Shown here: positions 15,717-24,614 of the stretch, piece after piece
Position numbering within the stretch: the stretch's first letter is position 1
How the letters are laid out: each line of letters starts with the position of its first letter
Origin: Streptomyces hygroscopicus subsp. hygroscopicus
Lineage (GTDB): Bacteria > Actinomycetota > Actinomycetes > Streptomycetales > Streptomycetaceae
Assembly: GCF_030269125.1 (NCBI RefSeq)
Contig: NZ_BSSM01000003.1
Coordinates: forward strand, 496,001-560,000
Length of the DNA: 64,000 nt
Reading direction: 5' to 3'
Made by a program: the position numbers and the translations under genes
The notes under the pieces: generated by a model
Told to the model about the DNA's origin: nothing
What the model saw: the letters and a program-made list of their open reading frames with translations, nothing else
Database searches by the model: none

Positions 15717-18002
15717 TCATATGACGTCTGTACCAGTCAGGTCTTGCTCCACCCAGATGCACTTGCCGTCCGAGGTGTAGCGGGTACCCCAGCGGCGAGC
15801 CAGCGCCGCCGCGATGAACAGCCCCCTGCCGTTCTCCTCCTGGGTCCGGGCATGCCGCAGATGGGGCGCGGTCGCGGAACGGTCGGAGACCTCCACGGTC
15901 AGGCCGCTGTCCTTGATGAGCCGGACCTGCGGCGCCCCGGAGGCGTGCCGCAGCACGTTGGTGACCAGTTCGCTGACGATCGTCTCGGTCGCGAAGGAGT
16001 GATCGGCCAGCCCCCAGTCGGCCAGTTGTGCGCGAACCCGCCGTCGGGACGCGGCCACGTCGGCCGGTTCGCGGGAGCCCGTCCACGTGCTGACATTCTC
16101 GGCGGGGAGCCGGTGTGCCACCGCGGTGAGCACGGCGGCGCCCCGCTTGCGTGAGCCGCTCATCGTCCGGTACACGACGGAGTCGCAGGTGTTCCGGGCG
16201 TCGCCCGGCGCGGCTGCCGCCGCCTGTCTGAGCAGGGCGGCGGGATCGTCGTGCGGCGACTCGGGCAGGAGTGAGGCCGAGTAGAGCGTCAGCACGCTGC
16301 CCGGTTCCAGTCGCGTGCGGGCGACCTCGTAACCGGTGCCGCCGCCGAGCGCCGGGCCAGGGGGTACGGGCAGTTCGCGCACCCTGCCGTCGGGCGCCGT
16401 CACCAGCGGGGCGGGCCACCCGGCCGAGGCCACCGAAAGGTCACCGGAGACGGGGTCGTAGACGCAGTACTGGCAGCGGGCTCGCTCTGTCCGCAGTCCC
16501 ATGTCCGGGTCGGCGTCCGTCGTCCCGGTCAGGGCCAGCCGCGGCACGACGTCGTCGAGATGGGCGAGTACCTCCTGCGGTGGCAGTTCCAGGGCCGCGA
16601 GTGTCGTCACCGCGGTCCGCAGCCGCCCCATGTCCACCGAGGCGTCCAGCCCCTGCTCGGGAACGTCCCCGATGACCAGCGCGACCCGGGCGCTCGACAG
16701 CGGCAGGACGTCGAACCACGCGGTCCGCCGGGGTTCCGGCAGCCAGAAGTGGGCCGTGCTCACCGCCGTCACCTCGGGCAGCGACCGGGGGAGCAGCCGC
16801 TGTTGCAGGGTGACCGCCGTGGTGTGCTCGCGCATGTACCTGCGCGCGTTCTCGACGTGCGCCGACGCCTTCGCCATGACCTGCTCGACCAGTGCGACGT
16901 CCTGCGTGTCGAAGGGCGCGGGATGCCGCGGCCCGCGGTAGAGACAGACCAGCCCCAGGACCCGGTGCTGGTGGGTGAGCGGGGCGACGATCAGCGAGTG
17001 GATATGTGCCGCGCGCAGCGCGCCCGCGCGCGCGGCGTCGTGCATGAGCCAGTCGGAGAGGGCGCCGGAGGGGTCGACCAGCCGGGGAGTGAGGTCGGTG
17101 AGTACCTGGGTGTAGGGAGTGGGGAAGACGAAGTTGCTGGGCTCTCCCACGGTGTAGACGCCGGCCAGCCCGCCGGGGGCGGCGAACGCCGTACGGCGCA
17201 GGGGGGTCGAGGCGTCGAGCGGCGCGCCAGGCGGATCCGCCCCGTGCAGGACCGCATCGACCAGGTCGACCGACACGGCATCGGCGAAGTCCTGGGTGAG
17301 GGTCGTGGCCACTTCCTGGCTGGTGCGGACCGCGCTGAGCGTTGTGCCGATCGCGCGGTGCGCCGCCGCCAGCAGCCGTTCCGCCGCGCGCGAGCGTGCC
17401 TCACTCGTCACGTCGTGGAAGAGCGTGGCAGCTCCGACCACCGTGGCGCCGTCGCGCAGGCACAGGGCGGTGACCCGGTGGACGCGGTGTCCGCCGCCCT
17501 TGGTCGGCACGCTCACGAAACGCTCGGCCACCTGCTCGGGGCCGTTCAGCACCTCGTGGAGCAGACGGCTCGTCGGCAGACTGGGGTCCAGGTCGGCCGC
17601 GGTGCGGTGCAGGACCTCGGAGGCGGGTCGACCCCGGATGCGCAGAGCGGCCGCGTTGCTGCGCAGCACGCGCAAGTCCGTGTCGTACAGCTCGATTCCG
17701 GCGGGCGCGTGCTCGAACGCCGAGCGTGCGTAGGCGGCTTGGGCGCGCGCGAACTCGGTGGTGGGCGCCGTTCCTGCGACGGCGACGTGCGTGTGCAACG
17801 TGTCGCGCCAGACGTCGAGTTGCAGCACCGCGGACGCGTCACAGCCCGCCCGGTCGAGCAGTTCGGCGAGGAAGAGGTGGGCGGGCGCTTTCCCGAGCCC
17901 GTCCCCCGGCAGCCCGCCTCGCGTCCCGACCGATCTCCCGTGCCCGTCGAAGGCGAAGGTCCGCTCCTGCGCGCCGGAGACGAAGGGCTGCTCGCGGGTC
18001 AT
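15717..18002 (-). CDS. PAS-GAF-SpoIIE-like-HATPase protein with a degenerate phosphatase domain
   Basis: A 761-residue protein: a PAS domain (about 90-200), a GAF domain (215-385), a PP2C/SpoIIE-like domain (400-628) and an RsbW-like ATP-binding domain (645-755). The last keeps the N-box SELVTNVLRHA and the NGRGLF loop. In the phosphatase domain the usual GGDWYD reads RTAWFD (426-431), the TDG motif reads YSASL (574-578), and the final DD motif is replaced by SRKRG (617-621). Only GDVPEQG (445-451) keeps its Asp. Metal binding, and so phosphatase activity, is probably lost. ATG 18002 has a strong GGAGGAGG site. It probably works as a sensor and anti-sigma-like kinase. Confidence 0.88.
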   Translation of the reverse strand: MTREQPFVSGAQERTFAFDGHGRSVGTRGGLPGDGLGKAPAHLFLAELLDRAGCDASAVLQLDVWRDTLHTHVAVAGTAPTTEFARAQAAYARSAFEHAPAGIELYDTDLRVLRSNAAALRIRGRPASEVLHRTAADLDPSLPTSRLLHEVLNGPEQVAERFVSVPTKGGGHRVHRVTALCLRDGATVVGAATLFHDVTSEARSRAAERLLAAAHRAIGTTLSAVRTSQEVATTLTQDFADAVSVDLVDAVLHGADPPGAPLDASTPLRRTAFAAPGGLAGVYTVGEPSNFVFPTPYTQVLTDLTPRLVDPSGALSDWLMHDAARAGALRAAHIHSLIVAPLTHQHRVLGLVCLYRGPRHPAPFDTQDVALVEQVMAKASAHVENARRYMREHTTAVTLQQRLLPRSLPEVTAVSTAHFWLPEPRRTAWFDVLPLSSARVALVIGDVPEQGLDASVDMGRLRTAVTTLAALELPPQEVLAHLDDVVPRLALTGTTDADPDMGLRTERARCQYCVYDPVSGDLSVASAGWPAPLVTAPDGRVRELPVPPGPALGGGTGYEVARTRLEPGSVLTLYSASLLPESPHDDPAALLRQAAAAAPGDARNTCDSVVYRTMSGSRKRGAAVLTAVAHRLPAENVSTWTGSREPADVAASRRRVRAQLADWGLADHSFATETIVSELVTNVLRHASGAPQVRLIKDSGLTVEVSDRSATAPHLRHARTQEENGRGLFIAAALARRWGTRYTSDGKCIWVEQDLTGTDVI

Positions 18003-18317
18003 GTCGAAGAACCTCCTCCGCCGGCCGTACGGTCCGGTGTGCGGTGTTTCCCTGGACCACGTCGCCCGGTCGGCGTCTCTCCACGGTGACCAGCACCGGA
18101 GTGTCGGGCAACCTGGTGCCCGCAGAATGAGACGGCGCCGCCCGCGCCTGGAGGCGCCTTCTTGGACCGCCTCGCCAAGCGCCTTCCAGGCCACCGTGGG
18201 CGACGTCATCCACCACGCAGGGACTCCGGCCCGTCGTCTGCCCGGCCGGTGTCATGCGTGCGTTTGTCATGCATATTTTCTCCACCGGTGACTCGTGGCC
18301 CGAGTAGCCTGGCGCAC
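18003..18317. other. Divergent promoter region of the SpoIIE-like and XRE genes
   Basis: 315 bp with no gene. GTCATGC is repeated at 18251 and 18266, 15 bp apart, just before an AT-rich patch (GCATATTTTC) about 45 bp upstream of the XRE start. This is a likely XRE promoter region; nothing else stands out. Confidence 0.35.
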
Positions 18318-19130
18318 ATGGACAGCGTCAACCAGCTCGGCCGCTTCCTGCGCGCCCGCAGGGCTGCCGTCTCCCCTCGGGAGGCGGGGCTGCCGGACGA
18401 CGCCACGCGCCGTACCCCCGGACTCAAGCAGCAGGAGGCCGCCCGGCTGGCCGGCCTCAGCGAGGGGTACTACGCCCGCCTGGAACAGGGCAGGGAGAGA
18501 TACCCCTCGGACCAGGTGCTCCAGGCCCTCGCCCACGCGCTGCGGCTGAATCCCGACGCCGTCCGGTACATGCGCGCTCTGGTCCGGGACCAGGGTGAGC
18601 CCGCCGTGCTGGACGCCGAGGTCTCCGCGCACGTGACCCGGCTGATCGACGCCTGGGAGACCACCCCCGCCCTGGTCCTCGGGTCCTGCCTCGACGTGCT
18701 CTGCGCCAACGCCCTCGGGCGTGCCCTGTACGGTCCGGTCCTGCCTCACGGGAACCTCGTTCGGTTCACCTTCCTCGACAGGGCGGCCCGCACCTTCTAC
18801 CGGGACTGGCAGCTGGTCGCCGAGGCGGGCGTCGCCTGGCTCCGTGCCACGGCGGGCGCCTCCTCGAACCACCCCCGGCTGGCCGAACTGGTCGGGGAAC
18901 TGTCCGCCGACGCCGAGTTCCACCGCTTGTGGTGCGGTTTCGACGTCCGGGACAAGACGAGCGACGTCAAGCGTCTGCACCATCCGCTCGTCGGCGATCT
19001 CAGTCTGGGCTACCAGATCTTCGACATCGACGGCGCTCCCGGACAGCATCTGTTCGTCTACCAGACGGAGCTGGGTTCCCCGAGCGAGCGGGCGCTGAGG
19101 CGGCTGCGGGAGCTGACCGCCGCGGGGTGA
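18318..19130 (+). CDS. XRE-family regulator with MmyB-like ligand-binding domain
   Basis: A 270-residue DNA-binding protein. The helix-turn-helix (LKQQEAARLAGLSEGYYARLE, about 35-57) is followed by a C-terminal MmyB-like PAS-fold domain (FTFLDRAARTFYRDW; HPLVGDLSLGYQIFD) that binds a fatty-acid-like ligand in characterised relatives. In actinobacteria such regulators commonly sit beside an SDR gene and control it; here the next gene downstream (19451) is an SDR, and two direct repeats at 19314-19375 lie between them. The start ATG at 18318 precedes MDSVNQLGRFLRARR. Confidence 0.9.
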   Translation: MDSVNQLGRFLRARRAAVSPREAGLPDDATRRTPGLKQQEAARLAGLSEGYYARLEQGRERYPSDQVLQALAHALRLNPDAVRYMRALVRDQGEPAVLDAEVSAHVTRLIDAWETTPALVLGSCLDVLCANALGRALYGPVLPHGNLVRFTFLDRAARTFYRDWQLVAEAGVAWLRATAGASSNHPRLAELVGELSADAEFHRLWCGFDVRDKTSDVKRLHHPLVGDLSLGYQIFDIDGAPGQHLFVYQTELGSPSERALRRLRELTAAG

Positions 19131-19313
19131 ATCCTGCGCTGCCGCCTTACGCCTTCGACTGCCCGACTGTCGGGCCAACCCCACACAGGAATGTGGGCAG
19201 GCCACACATCCGCTGCACGGTCTGCCTGATGGTGGCCGGAAAGTGACCAAGGAAGACTTGGTCGTGCGCCGAGGGGCTCGGATCCAGCATCTTCCGGACC
19301 CTCCACTCGACGT

Positions 19314-19375
19314 TGTTATCGGTGCTCACGGAAAGCTGTTGTCGCCGATCCGTAGCTCTGTTATCGTTGTTCACG
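19314..19375. promoter_or_regulatory. Two 17-bp direct repeats upstream of an SDR, candidate XRE operator
   Basis: TGTTATCGGTGCTCACG (19314-19330) and TGTTATCGTTGTTCACG (19359-19375) match at 15 of 17 positions and start 45 bp apart, about four helical turns. They lie 76 bp before the SDR start and follow the XRE gene, making them a likely binding site for that regulator. Confidence 0.5.
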
Positions 19376-19450
19376 TCAAAGCGACAGCAGCGATGACGAA
19401 GCGCGAACGCGTGCCGAGCAGCTGCCACATCACTCGAAGGACTGGTTGAT

Positions 19451-20188
19451 ATGACGGACACCAACACCCGCGTCGCGCTGGTCACCGGCGGTACCGGTGG
19501 CATCGGCCTCACCGTGGTCGACCGCCTGGCGAAGGACGGCTACGCCGTCGCCGTCCACTACGTGGGCAACAAGGCCAAGGCGGACGAAGCGGTGGCGGCC
19601 ATCAAGGCCCAGGGCGGCAAGGCCATCGCCGTCAGCGGCGACGTGGCCGACGAGGAGGCCATGGCAGCGGCCTTCGACGCCACCGAGGCGGAGTTCGGCG
19701 GTATCGACGTCGTGGTCAACACGGCGGGCATCATGCTCCTCTCGCCGATCGCCACGCTCAACCTGGACGACCTGGACCGCATGCACCGCACCAACATCCG
19801 CGGCACCTTCGTCGTCTCCCAGCAGGCGGCACGGCGGCTGCGTGGCGGCGGTGCCCTGATCAACCTCTCGTCGTCCCTCACCCGCCTGCAGTTCCCCACC
19901 TACGGCGCCTACGCCGCGAGCAAGGGCGCGGTCGAGGCGATGACCCTGGTCCTCGCCCGCGAGATGCGCGGCAAGGACATCACCGTCAACGCCGTCTCCC
20001 CCGGCCCGACCGCCACCCCGCTGTTCCTGGAGGGCAAGGACCAGGCGGCGCTCGACAACCTCGCCAAGGCGGCCCCGCTGGAGCGCATCGGCACCCCGGA
20101 CGACATCGCCGAGGCCATCGTCTTCCTGGCCGGCCCGGCGCGCTGGATCAACGGCCAGACCATCTACGCCAACGGCGGCATCATCTGA
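19451..20188 (+). CDS. Short-chain dehydrogenase/reductase (XRE-linked)
   Basis: A 245-residue classical SDR. The coenzyme loop TGGTGGIG is at 12-19, NTAG (for the usual NNAG) at 90-93, Ser about 141, and YAASK with Tyr154 and Lys158. The C-terminus (ARWINGQTIYANGGII) is typical of FabG-like reductases. The start at 19451 is fixed by MTDTNTRVALVTGG, with GAAGGACT just upstream. The XRE/MmyB regulator before it probably controls it through the 19314 repeats. The substrate is unknown. Confidence 0.92.
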   Translation: MTDTNTRVALVTGGTGGIGLTVVDRLAKDGYAVAVHYVGNKAKADEAVAAIKAQGGKAIAVSGDVADEEAMAAAFDATEAEFGGIDVVVNTAGIMLLSPIATLNLDDLDRMHRTNIRGTFVVSQQAARRLRGGGALINLSSSLTRLQFPTYGAYAASKGAVEAMTLVLAREMRGKDITVNAVSPGPTATPLFLEGKDQAALDNLAKAAPLERIGTPDDIAEAIVFLAGPARWINGQTIYANGGII

Positions 20189-20437
20189 CCGAGGGCTTCC
20201 GCGCCTGACTCGCCGGCTCACCGGTACCCGACCGGCCGCCCCTGCCGGTCCCCGCGGAGCCGTCCGGCGAGTGCCGGCCGATCCCACCGGCTCCTGGTCC
20301 CACGGGCTCCTGCCTGCCGCCTCCCACGGCCGCCCCCGCCGGCCCGGGGCCGCGTCCCACCCCCTCCGCGCTCGCTCTCTCAGCGACGTCCTCCCTCACT
20401 TCCCTGACAAACCGCCTTCGCGGTCAAGGAGATTCCC

Positions 20438-21337
20438 ATGAGCAACATCGTCGTCATCACCGGTGCTTCCAGCGGTTTCGGCGCCCTCACCGCCCGCGCC
20501 CTGGCCGACGCCGGCAACACCGTCTACGCCGGTATGCGCGAGACCGCCGGCCGGAACGCGCCGCAGGTGCAGGCGGCCGCCGACTACGCCGAGGAGCACG
20601 GAGCCGACCTGCGCTCCATCGAACTGGACGTCAACTCCGACGAGTCCGTCGACTCGGCGATCAAGCAGGTGATCGAGGAGCACGGCCGTATCGACGTCGT
20701 GATCCACAACGCCGGTCACATGGTCACCGGGCCCGCCGAGGCCTTCACACCGGAGCAGTTCGCCCAGCTGTACGACATCAACGTGCTCTCCACGCAGCGG
20801 GTCAACCGCGCTGTGCTGCCGCACCTGCGCGAGGCCGGCCGCGGCCTGGTCGTCTGGGTCTCCAGCTCCAGCGTCAAGGGTGGCACTCCGCCCTACCTCG
20901 CCCCGTACTTCGCCGCGAAGGCCGCGATGGACTCCCTCGCCGTCAGCTACGCCGGTGAGCTGGCCCGATGGGGCGTGGAGACCTCCATCGTGGTTCCCGG
21001 CTCCTTCACCAGTGGCACCAACCACTTCGCGCACTCGGGCCACCCGGCCGACGGCGCCGTCGAGGTGGAGTACGAGACCAAGTACCCGGGCCTGCTCCAG
21101 CAGGTCTCCCAGAAGCTGGCCGCGCTCGCCCCGGAGGGCGCCGAGGCATCGCTGGTCTCCGACGAGATCGCCCGCATCGTGGCCCTGCCCGAGGGCAAGC
21201 GTCCCTACCGCGTGCACATCGACCCGGCCAACGACGGCTCCGAGGAGGTCTCGAAGGTCGCCGACCGGATCCGCCGCGAGTTCCTCACCCGCATCGATCT
21301 GGCGGACCTGCTGACCGTTCACCCGGCCGGTGCGTGA
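20438..21337 (+). CDS. Short-chain dehydrogenase/reductase
   Basis: A 299-residue SDR. TGASSGFG (8-15) binds the coenzyme, and HNAG (90-93), the Ser run 142-145, and YFAAK (Tyr157, Lys161) complete the active site. It is longer than core SDRs and has a C-terminal extension (SEEVSKVADRIRREFLTRIDLADLL) as in SDR family oxidoreductases of the ketoreductase type. ATG 20438 follows AAGGAG. The 249-bp gap before it contains nothing recognisable. A strong terminator follows directly. Confidence 0.9.
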   Translation: MSNIVVITGASSGFGALTARALADAGNTVYAGMRETAGRNAPQVQAAADYAEEHGADLRSIELDVNSDESVDSAIKQVIEEHGRIDVVIHNAGHMVTGPAEAFTPEQFAQLYDINVLSTQRVNRAVLPHLREAGRGLVVWVSSSSVKGGTPPYLAPYFAAKAAMDSLAVSYAGELARWGVETSIVVPGSFTSGTNHFAHSGHPADGAVEVEYETKYPGLLQQVSQKLAALAPEGAEASLVSDEIARIVALPEGKRPYRVHIDPANDGSEEVSKVADRIRREFLTRIDLADLLTVHPAGA

Positions 21338-21354
21338 CGCCACGCACCGTTCCA

Positions 21355-21388
21355 GGCGAGGGGCCGCCCGGCTGGTCGGCCCCTCGCC
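21355..21388 (+). terminator. Rho-independent terminator after the SDR
   Basis: GGCGAGGGGCCG (21355-21366) pairs perfectly with CGGCCCCTCGCC (21377-21388) across a 10-nt loop and is followed by CTTTTCCC. It ends the SDR transcript 17 bp past its stop. Confidence 0.85.
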
Positions 21389-21418
21389 CTTTTCCCTGCC
21401 TCAAGCGGCTAACCTGAT

Positions 21419-21492
21419 GACAACTAGGTTACCCATGTCAACTACACTGCGTCCTACCTAAGACATGTTCTGGCGAGTATCCAAGTCAACTA
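21419..21492. promoter_or_regulatory. Three direct repeats upstream of a LAL regulator
   Basis: GACAACTA (21419-21426), GTCAACTA (21437-21444) and GTCAACTA (21485-21492) stand in an unusually AT-rich 100 bp upstream of the LuxR-type gene. Spacings are 18 and 48 bp. They may be binding sites for an activator, perhaps the LAL protein itself. Confidence 0.45.
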
Positions 21493-21537
21493 GCTGCAGT
21501 ATTGATAGGTACTGTACGTTGTTGCCAGGGGTACTCC

Positions 21538-24300
21538 ATGTGGGATCAAGAAGCGGCGAAGGTGCGGCTGTTCGGCCGTGACGCGGAGCTGCGCGTGCTC
21601 GGCGTCTTCTTCTCCCGCGCCCGCCGAAAGGGGGGCGTACTGCTGCTCAGCGGGGAGGCGGGGGTCGGCAAAAGCCTTCTGCTGGATGCCGCGGAGGCCG
21701 GCGCGGAGGCTGTCGGCGCCCGAGTCATCCGGGTCACGGGCGTGCAGTTCGAGGCCGACGTCAGTTACGCGGTGCTCAACCAACTGCTGCTGCCTCTCGC
21801 CGCGGGCTTCGCCCGTCTCGGTGAGGACGAGCGCAACGCGCTGATGGTGGCGCTGGGCCTGCGGTCCGGGCGGGTGCCGGATCGCGCGGTCATCGCCCGC
21901 GTCTGTCTCGACGTCCTGCGGCACGAGGCGCGGCAGCGCCCGCTGCTGCTCATCGTGGACGACCTGCCGTGGATCGACCGGCCGACCACGATCGTCCTCG
22001 AACACCTTGCGCACCACCTCGCGGGCAGCCGGATCGGACTGCTCACAGCGTCCCGGACGGGCGAGGACAGCCGCTTCGACCCCACCGGTCTGCCCGCGCT
22101 GCGCGTGCTGCCGGTCGACGACGCGGCGGCCGACGCGCTGCTGCGCAGCGCCTTTCCCGAGATGGCGCTGCGGGTACGGCGGCGCATCCTCACCGAGGCC
22201 AGGGGCAATCCGCTCGCGCTGCTGGAACTCGCCGAGGCCCTCGACCCCACCCAGATGTCGGCCGGTGCCGCGCTCCCCGAGGTGCTGCCCCTCAGCGACG
22301 GCATCGAGGCGCTGTTCGCCTCACGCATCCGACAACTGCCCGAGTCCACCCGGGACGCCCTTCTGCTGGCGGCACTGGAGGGCAGCGGCGATCTAAGGCT
22401 GCTGCGCACCGCGACCGCGGACACCGAAACCACTGCGCTCCTCCCGGCGCAGACGGCGAAGCTGATCGAGGTCGACGGGACAGCCGGCCGGGTCCTGTTC
22501 CGCCACCCGCTGGTGCGTTCCGCCGTGGTCGAGTCCTCGACGAACGTGGAACGACGACGGGTGCACCGCAGGCTGGCCGACTTCTTCACCCGTGACACCG
22601 AGCGCCGGGCCTGGCACCTGGCGGAGTCGTCCGTGGAGCCCGACGAGGCAGTCGCGTCCCTCCTGGAGGAGGCGGCCCGCCGCAAGCTGCACCGAGGGGA
22701 CGCCACTGGCGCGATCGCCGCCCTCACCCGGGCGGCGCATCTCAGTCCCCGTGCCGCCGACCGAGGCCGCCGGCTCGCCGAGGCCGCCTACCTCGGCGCT
22801 GACGTGACGGGCGAACTGGGCAGTGCCTCCCAGTTGCTCGACCAGGCCAGGACCTTCGACCCCGGCCTCGGGAGTTCCCTGCACGCCGCCGCGGCCGCCG
22901 CGTTCATCCTGATGAACGGGGACGGCGTCATCGAGACCGCCCACAGCCTGGTCGTCTCCGCCATCGAGAACGGCGACCACGGGTACGACGCCACCAACAC
23001 CGACCTGACCGACGCCCTGTACACCCTGCTGCTCATCTGCTGGTGGGCCGGACGAGAGGAGTTCTGGGCGCCGGTGTTCGACGCCATCGACCGGCTTGTC
23101 CCGGCCCCACCGGAGATCATCCTGGTGATGAGCAAGGCGTTCCCGGACACGGCTCGGGCCACGGCGGAGACCCGGCGGCGGCTGACCGCGCTCATCGACC
23201 GCCAGAGCACCGAGTTCGATCCCGCCAGTATCGTCCGGGTCAACACCTCGGCCGTCTACATGGACCTGCTGGGCGGCTGCCGGGCCAGCGCCTGGCGGCT
23301 CATCGAGAGCGGCCGGGCGGGCGGCACCGTCCGCAGCAGCCTGGCCTGCCTGATGCATCTGTGCCTGGACGATTTCGCCACCGGCCGCTGGGAGGAGGGG
23401 CAGCGCCTCGCCGACGAAGGTCTCGCCCTCGCCAAGGCGCACGGCTACGACTTCATCAGCTACTACTTCCTCTTCCACGAGGCACTGCTCGCCGCGGTCC
23501 GCGGTGAGGACACCGCCATGCACAAGTGGGCCGACGAACTGACCCGCGTGACCACCCAGCGCCGGGCCTACGGCGCGGCCCGCTTCGCCCACCACGCCAG
23601 AACCCTGGGCGCGATCGGGCGGGGGGACTTCGAGGCCGCGTTCCACCATGCCTGCGACCTCAGCCCGGCCGGCACACTCGCCGCGTACACCCCGCACGCC
23701 CTGTGGGTGGCGCTCGACCTCGTGGAGGCCGCCCAGCGCACCAACCGGCGTGAGCAGGCCGAGGCCCACGTACGGGCCATGTGCGAGGCCGCCCTGTGGG
23801 AGGTGTCGCCTCGCCTGGGCATGCTCACGCTGGCCGCCCGCGCCCTCGTGGCCTCCGACGCGCAGGCCCCGGCGCTGTTCGAAGAGGCCGTCGGCGGCCC
23901 CGGCGCCCGGGACTGGCCGTTCGACTACGCACGTGTGTGCCTGCTGTACGGCGAACGCCTGCGCCGGGCGCGGGCGCCGATCGAGGCACGCCGACATCTG
24001 AACGCGGCCCTGGAGATCTTCGACGAACTGGGCGCGGCTCCGTGGATCGCACGCACCACTACTGAACTGCGCGCCGCCGGCCAGCCACAGCCGCACCCGG
24101 TCGTCCCCGCGGCCGCGGCCGCCGGGCTGACCGCGCAGGAGACCGAGATCGCGCTGCTGGCGGCGGAGGGCCTGACCAACAAACAGATCGGCGAGCGGCT
24201 GCTCCTCTCGCCCCGTACCGTCGGTTCCCACTTGTACCGCATCTTCCCCAAGCTCGGCATCACGTCTCGGGCGGCCCTGCGTGACGCCCTGTCCCGCTGA
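21538..24300 (+). CDS. LuxR-family regulator, LAL type (AAA ATPase plus HTH)
   Basis: A 920-residue large ATP-binding LuxR regulator. An N-terminal ATPase has Walker A SGEAGVGKS (38-46) and Walker B LLLIVDDLPWIDR. A long helical-repeat middle resembles TPR-type domains, and a C-terminal LuxR helix-turn-helix (LTAQETEIALLAAEGLTNKQIG; SPRTVGSHLYRIFPKLGI) lies at about 860-918. LALs activate nearby operons in response to ligands or nucleotide state. I chose ATG 21538 (MWDQEAAKVRLFGR) over an upstream TTG at 21502. It is preceded by three GTCAACTA-like repeats and followed by a strong hairpin. Target genes are not evident. Confidence 0.9.
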   Translation: MWDQEAAKVRLFGRDAELRVLGVFFSRARRKGGVLLLSGEAGVGKSLLLDAAEAGAEAVGARVIRVTGVQFEADVSYAVLNQLLLPLAAGFARLGEDERNALMVALGLRSGRVPDRAVIARVCLDVLRHEARQRPLLLIVDDLPWIDRPTTIVLEHLAHHLAGSRIGLLTASRTGEDSRFDPTGLPALRVLPVDDAAADALLRSAFPEMALRVRRRILTEARGNPLALLELAEALDPTQMSAGAALPEVLPLSDGIEALFASRIRQLPESTRDALLLAALEGSGDLRLLRTATADTETTALLPAQTAKLIEVDGTAGRVLFRHPLVRSAVVESSTNVERRRVHRRLADFFTRDTERRAWHLAESSVEPDEAVASLLEEAARRKLHRGDATGAIAALTRAAHLSPRAADRGRRLAEAAYLGADVTGELGSASQLLDQARTFDPGLGSSLHAAAAAAFILMNGDGVIETAHSLVVSAIENGDHGYDATNTDLTDALYTLLLICWWAGREEFWAPVFDAIDRLVPAPPEIILVMSKAFPDTARATAETRRRLTALIDRQSTEFDPASIVRVNTSAVYMDLLGGCRASAWRLIESGRAGGTVRSSLACLMHLCLDDFATGRWEEGQRLADEGLALAKAHGYDFISYYFLFHEALLAAVRGEDTAMHKWADELTRVTTQRRAYGAARFAHHARTLGAIGRGDFEAAFHHACDLSPAGTLAAYTPHALWVALDLVEAAQRTNRREQAEAHVRAMCEAALWEVSPRLGMLTLAARALVASDAQAPALFEEAVGGPGARDWPFDYARVCLLYGERLRRARAPIEARRHLNAALEIFDELGAAPWIARTTTELRAAGQPQPHPVVPAAAAAGLTAQETEIALLAAEGLTNKQIGERLLLSPRTVGSHLYRIFPKLGITSRAALRDALSR

Positions 24301-24314
24301 GCGGGGAACTGCCC

Positions 24315-24360
24315 GGGGGTACGCGGTTACGCGCGAGGGGCTGTCAAGCCCCGCACCCCC
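24315..24360 (+). terminator. Nested hairpin terminator after the LAL gene
   Basis: GGGGGT (24315-24320) pairs with ACCCCC (24355-24360), enclosing GGGGCT (24337-24342) paired with AGCCCC (24347-24352); CTTTGG follows. It starts 15 bp past the LAL stop codon. Confidence 0.7.
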
Positions 24361-24410
24361 TTTGGCCGGAAGAGAAAAGAAGGCCCCTGATCTGGCCGGA
24401 TTCTTACTGA

Positions 24411-24426
24411 CGTCAAATGACGGATG
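24411..24426. promoter_or_regulatory. Repeated near-palindromic box, copy 2 (upstream of degenerate PAS kinase)
   Basis: Exact copy of the 16-mer CGTCAAATGACGGATG seen at 9222 and 25704, here extended to TGACGTCAAATGACGGATGC. It lies 188 bp before the 24615 start, in a short AT-richer patch after the LAL terminator. Confidence 0.62.
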
Positions 24427-24614
24427 CCTTGCGTGGGCGCCGGCTGCGACAGTCGTGTCATCAGCGGCGAAGAGGCCGGGCACCACGGATCAGCCGGGCA
24501 GCGGACGTGACCGACACGGGGACGGGGGCCGGATCGCGGTCGGGGAACACGCCTGATCCGTCGGGGCCGTGATCGAGGCACGTTCTCGGAATCCCTAGGG
24601 GAAGGGGCAGCGCG

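Noticed and set aside
16560..18089. 509-residue plus-strand open frame
   Set aside because: Antisense to the SpoIIE-like gene, with shadow composition and no motif.
22393..24486. 697-residue minus-strand open frame
   Set aside because: It is antisense to the first LAL gene and has no recognisable motif.
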